Positions 14,261-16,193 of a stretch of DNA of 16,193 bases are shown here, one piece after another. The first letter of the stretch is position 1, and the number at the start of each line of letters is the position of its first letter. Origin of the DNA: Bradyrhizobium sp. (GTDB lineage Bacteria; Pseudomonadota; Alphaproteobacteria; Rhizobiales; Xanthobacteraceae); contig JAICIT010000009.1 in NCBI GenBank assembly GCA_025960445.1, positions 1 through 16,193 of the forward strand. Direction: 5' to 3'. The notes beneath the pieces are model-generated. The model was not told the origin of the DNA. It saw only the letters and a program-made list of their open reading frames with translations, and did not search any database. The translations under genes were made by a program, and so were the position numbers.

Positions 14261-14431
14261 TCACGAGACGGCGAGAAACTTCTGCCTGATCTCTTCCTGG
14301 ATCTCCGCCTCTCGTTCCAGATCGTCCGCAACTTGGCGCAGCGGCTCTCTCGCCTGCTCAGTCAGGCAGCTGGAGGCAAGATAGCGACAGTGGGTCGCGA
14401 TCTCCCGCAGGTCATGTGGAGTGCGGTGCAT
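14261..14431 (-). CDS. 56-aa small helical protein, paralogue of 13844-14017
   Basis: ATG 14431 with GAAGG close upstream (2 nt gap). The sequence MHRTPHDLREIATHCRYLAS, then EQAREPLRQVADDLEREAEI shows the same Cys-Arg-x-Leu-Ala and acidic-helix pattern as 13844-14017. The frame remains open upstream to 14638, but that part crosses a strong hairpin and is not protein-like. Function unknown. Confidence 0.65.
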   Translation of the reverse strand: MHRTPHDLREIATHCRYLASSCLTEQAREPLRQVADDLEREAEIQEEIRQKFLAVS

Positions 14432-14529
14432 GACCTTCAAACGGGCACGCGGGCTGCGGGAGCCACGCGTTTCGCCGAAGGAGCGGCCAATGGCCCTTGG
14501 AGCGGGGTGCACTGCCCCTAAAACGACTA

Positions 14530-14557
14530 AACCCCGGCAACCGAAGCTGCCGGGGTT
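14530..14557 (-). terminator. UUCG-capped hairpin, probable terminator on the minus strand
   Basis: AACCCCGGCA (14530-14539) and TGCCGGGGTT (14548-14557) are perfectly complementary. Read on the minus strand the stem continues with a G-U and a C-G pair and is capped by UUCG, the especially stable tetraloop, then followed by TTTAGTCGTTTT. On the plus strand the cap is unremarkable. This polarity suggests it ends a leftward transcript. Confidence 0.55.
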
Positions 14558-14666
14558 CCATGCTTCGTTTGTCTTTCGACTCGCGAAGCACAGGAACACC
14601 ATAGACCGTTTCAGGACCTCCGCCAGCACAAAGTGCATTCAATCCTCGAGAATCTGGGCGATGCGT

Positions 14667-14912
14667 CTAGCGGCAGCTTTGGGTCGAAGCCGGACATCTG
14701 CCTCCTCTATAGGACGTCCGCTTTCGCGAGCTTCCAACCCGCAAGCCGACCGTCAGCTTACGGCCAGGTGATGCCATTGCGCGATGCGCCCTTGTCGGCC
14801 GCTCAGCGCTGAGCGCCGGCCACACGAAAGCGGACGCTTTTTCAGCCATGTAGCTAATGTCTGCTTTCGACCCAATGCAGACACTAGCGGCTTAGATCTG
14901 CTTTCGACCCAA
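14667..14912. repeat. cluster of short imperfect repeats with core CTTTCGACCCAA
   Basis: Two direct copies of TCTGCTTTCGACCCAA lie at 14860-14875 and 14897-14912 (16 bp identical, 37 bp apart). The first is part of a dyad TGTCTGC...GCAGACA (14858-14883). An inverted degenerate copy is at 14667-14697 (minus strand reads GTCCGGCTTCGACCCAAAGC). A weaker copy is at 14713-14757. Such units look like a dispersed intergenic palindromic repeat rather than a gene. Confidence 0.6.
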
Positions 14913-15000
14913 AAGCTAACTCTAGCCAAGCGTCCGATCTGGCAACCAGACTTTGGTCTTTCGACTGCGATCCGGAACAATTGATCGGCGACGGCATTGA

Positions 15001-15016
15001 CGCTACAATTGTAGCG
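15001..15016. promoter_or_regulatory. BlaI/CopY-like operator (TACAATTGTA dyad)
   Basis: CGCTACAATTGTAGCG is a perfect 16-bp palindrome containing TACANNTGTA, the recognition core of BlaI/MecI/CopY winged-helix repressors. It starts within a TTGACG that could be a -35 element (14997-15002), so binding would block the promoter. It lies 29 nt before the ATG at 15046. Confidence 0.6.
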
Positions 15017-15045
15017 CACTGGATCAATCGTAGCGGAGACTCGCA

Positions 15046-15669
15046 ATGGACCGAGCAACGTACATGCGGAGAACGACGCCCCTGAGACTCACGATCTGCG
15101 CAGCGGCGCTTACGCTGACTTCGGCCGCATCAGGAGCGACCTTCTTGTTCGCCTCAAGGCAGCCGCCGCTGCGGCTTTGGTGGGATGGCGCGGCGCTGCC
15201 GAACTCAGAATTCTCAATCGTCCTGCATCAAACGCCATCCAGCGACGCTACCATCTCGCGGTCGCTGCCGCCCGGAGCCTTGCAAGGCCTCCGACCTGAT
15301 CAGTTCAGCGGAGCAACGCCAAGCGCCATCGCATTCCGCTACGAGGTTGAAGCTGGGGAGCTAAGCTGCGCCGGACAAGCGGCGCTCGGGCGTGGCGAAG
15401 GGCAGTGCCAGTTCTACCCGTCCATCAGCTATGCGGACGCACTTGCACGACTCGGGGTCGCCCCACGCAACGAATTGGAGCAGCTGCGCCTCGGGATGGC
15501 TGGGGTCACGATCGAATATGCGGACGCAATGCTGAGATCGGGACTGCGCAATGCCGATGCGGAAGATCTAAAGCGATTGCGCAATCACCGAATAAGCCCT
15601 GCTGAGGTTTCTGCCGCGTCGGACCGGACGGCCGCGGCGATAATCCATGCCGAAAAGAAGCGACGCTAA
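15046..15669 (+). CDS. secreted or membrane-anchored protein, resembles tail region of M56/BlaR-type sensors
   Basis: 207 aa; ATG 15046 with GGAG 7 nt upstream. An N-terminal hydrophobic segment (about 13-37, preceded by MRRT and PLR) acts as signal peptide or anchor, placing the rest in the periplasm. Residues 105-125 show ELSCAGQ...GEGQCQFYP with two Cys that may form a disulfide. Residues 127-188 form a helical repeat (SYADALARLGV ... VTIEYADAMLRSGLRNADAE ... LKRLRNHRISPAEV), a style I associate with C-terminal extensions of sphingomonad M56 (BlaR1-like) peptidases. There is no metallopeptidase HExxH here. The BlaI-type operator in front supports membership of a BlaI/BlaR-like regulon, perhaps a cell-envelope stress response. 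Function unknown. Confidence 0.65.
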   Translation: MDRATYMRRTTPLRLTICAAALTLTSAASGATFLFASRQPPLRLWWDGAALPNSEFSIVLHQTPSSDATISRSLPPGALQGLRPDQFSGATPSAIAFRYEVEAGELSCAGQAALGRGEGQCQFYPSISYADALARLGVAPRNELEQLRLGMAGVTIEYADAMLRSGLRNADAEDLKRLRNHRISPAEVSAASDRTAAAIIHAEKKRR

Positions 15670-15763
15670 CTAGGACGTTATAGCGCCCTTGCGTCCGCAG
15701 TGAGCCAATAGGCGGCCAGGATAACTGCTGGCACCTGCGTTAAGGAATTCAGCCAGTTACGCC

Positions 15764-15790
15764 CGCTTCCCACCATTAACGGACCTTAGC
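15764..15790 (+). repeat. degenerate copy of the intergenic repeat
   Basis: CGCTTCCCACC-ATTAACGGACC-TTAGC resembles, with small gaps, the unit GCTTTCGACCCA-ATGCAGACA-CTAGC at 14863-14889. It lies between the 15046 gene and the recombinase fragment. Confidence 0.4.
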
Positions 15791-15880
15791 GCGCGTCCGG
15801 CCGTAACTCTCTAGCACACGCTGGAGGCGCCCCATGCTCTATTCACCCGCGTTCCGTTTTCCTTCCCGCAAGCCAACTAG

Positions 15881-16057
15881 CGCGAAGATGACTGGCTCTT
15901 CCCGAGCCGCCTGAAGCCGGGTTGCCACCTCACCACGCGGCAGTACGCGCGGCTGGTGGACAAGTTGGTTCAACTCGTCGGTTTGGACCCGGCCCCCTAT
16001 GGAACCCACAGCCTTCGCCGGACCAAGGTGGCGCTGCTCTATAAGAAGACCGGCGAC
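15881..16057 (+). pseudogene. tyrosine recombinase (integrase) C-terminal fragment
   Basis: An in-frame stop precedes the fragment, so it has no start. It reads REDDWLFPSR, then LTTRQYARLVDKLVQLVGLD, PYGTHSLRRTKVALLYKKTG. H-S-L-R at 16007-16018 is the HxxR motif of the tyrosine recombinase active site. The usual continuation (LLGH segment and catalytic Tyr) is missing; similarity stops at about 16057. The first catalytic Arg half is also absent. It is a dead remnant of an integrase, marking an old mobile-element boundary. Confidence 0.7.
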
Positions 16058-16058
16058 C

Positions 16059-16193
16059 GACGACAACGGGGTTATCGTATTCGAAGCTCTGGCAGGATCT
16101 AAGGGCGCTGCTCTCCATGCAGTCCTCAAGTCACACAAGCGCCGGATCAAGCTGATAGCTCTTGAAAGCTGCTCGTTTTCAATATCGCTTTGC
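16059..16193 (+). pseudogene. 5'-truncated IS110-like transposase fragment, continues past window
   Basis: From 16059 a different frame reads DDNGVIVFEALAG, then LHAVLKSHKRRIKLIALES, CSFSISLC up to the window edge. The pattern 'D-x-G-x-V-x-x-x ... IKLIALES.xxSxxLx' resembles the N-terminal DEDD nuclease region of IS110-family transposases, with the Glu in ALES. The N-terminal strand carrying the first Asp (GxDVS style) is missing: upstream is the integrase remnant in another frame and no start codon is present. The gene may continue intact to the right, but its 5' end is lost. Assigned by pattern only. Confidence 0.45.

Larger units (their letters stand above)
14432..15045. other. gene-free stretch with hairpin, repeat cluster and operator
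   Basis: About 610 bp without a credible gene. In order it holds a strong hairpin (14530-14557), a smaller hairpin (TGCTTCG 14561-14567 with CGAAGCA 14584-14590), a cluster of degenerate short repeats (14667-14912) and a perfect operator-like dyad (15001-15016). Open frames here contain translated repeat units rather than protein domains. Confidence 0.6.

Noticed and set aside
14540..14600. tRNA-like GGTTC next to stems near 14550
   Set aside because: No acceptor stem, anticodon arm or CCA can be built; the stems are better read as two simple hairpins.
14421..14771. 116-codon plus-strand ORF in the repeat region
   Set aside because: Crosses the strong hairpin and repeat units; low-complexity Arg/Ser/Thr content, no family.
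14667..14912. CRISPR-like reading of the repeat cluster
   Set aside because: Units are imperfect, in both orientations and unevenly spaced; no regular spacers.

Overview
The window looks like a chromosomal region of an alphaproteobacterium, most likely a sphingomonad (order Sphingomonadales). The evidence is the gene content: winged-helix regulators with the LFADPAWD-type motif, very small proteins of the 'CRRLA...MADE' and 'FYRLFFFDGAAHIE' types, an intergenic CTGCTTTCGACCCAA repeat, and a LuxI/LuxR pair with a PhyH-type dioxygenase nearby. The lineage call is inferred from protein style, not from a marker gene. No rRNA, tRNA or CRISPR array was seen.

Left part (1-5.5 kb): a quorum-sensing and oxygenase island. 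A winged-helix regulator runs off the left edge (minus strand). A luxR-type gene (682-1470, plus) is convergent with, and overlaps by 4 nt, a cytochrome P450 gene (1467-2855, minus). Divergent from the P450 is a luxI-type AHL synthase gene (2969-3598), followed 2 nt later by a second winged-helix regulator (3601-4101) and a 57-aa acidic small protein (4183-4356). A PhyH-family Fe(II)/2-oxoglutarate dioxygenase (4606-5502, minus) closes the island. The P450 thus sits in reverse orientation between receptor and synthase genes. Two different oxygenases close to an AHL circuit suggest either an AHL-controlled oxidative product or oxidative modification of the acyl signal itself. That is inference.

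Middle part (5.8-11.7 kb): a third winged-helix paralogue (5830-6333) overlaps a stand-alone PAS protein (6326-6808). A possible 45-aa ORF follows, then a strong hairpin (6958-7000). Next come a membrane-anchored GGDEF-EAL protein (7245-9221), a PgaC-like family 2 glycosyltransferase (9380-10750) and, overlapping it by an ATGA junction, a secreted protein that looks like an outer-membrane beta-barrel (10747-11691). The last three look like a c-di-GMP-linked exopolysaccharide module without a visible deacetylase.

Right part (11.7-16.2 kb): a four-helix membrane protein (minus) diverges from an NADPH:quinone-oxidoreductase-like gene (12561-13475). Four very small conserved-looking proteins are packed at 13675-14431. 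A gene-free stretch of about 600 nt holds a UUCG-capped hairpin and a cluster of short repeats. A perfect 16-bp BlaI/CopY-like operator (15001-15016) lies directly in front of a secreted or anchored hypothetical gene (15046-15669). The right edge is debris: a tyrosine recombinase C-terminal fragment abutting a 5'-truncated, IS110-like transposase fragment.
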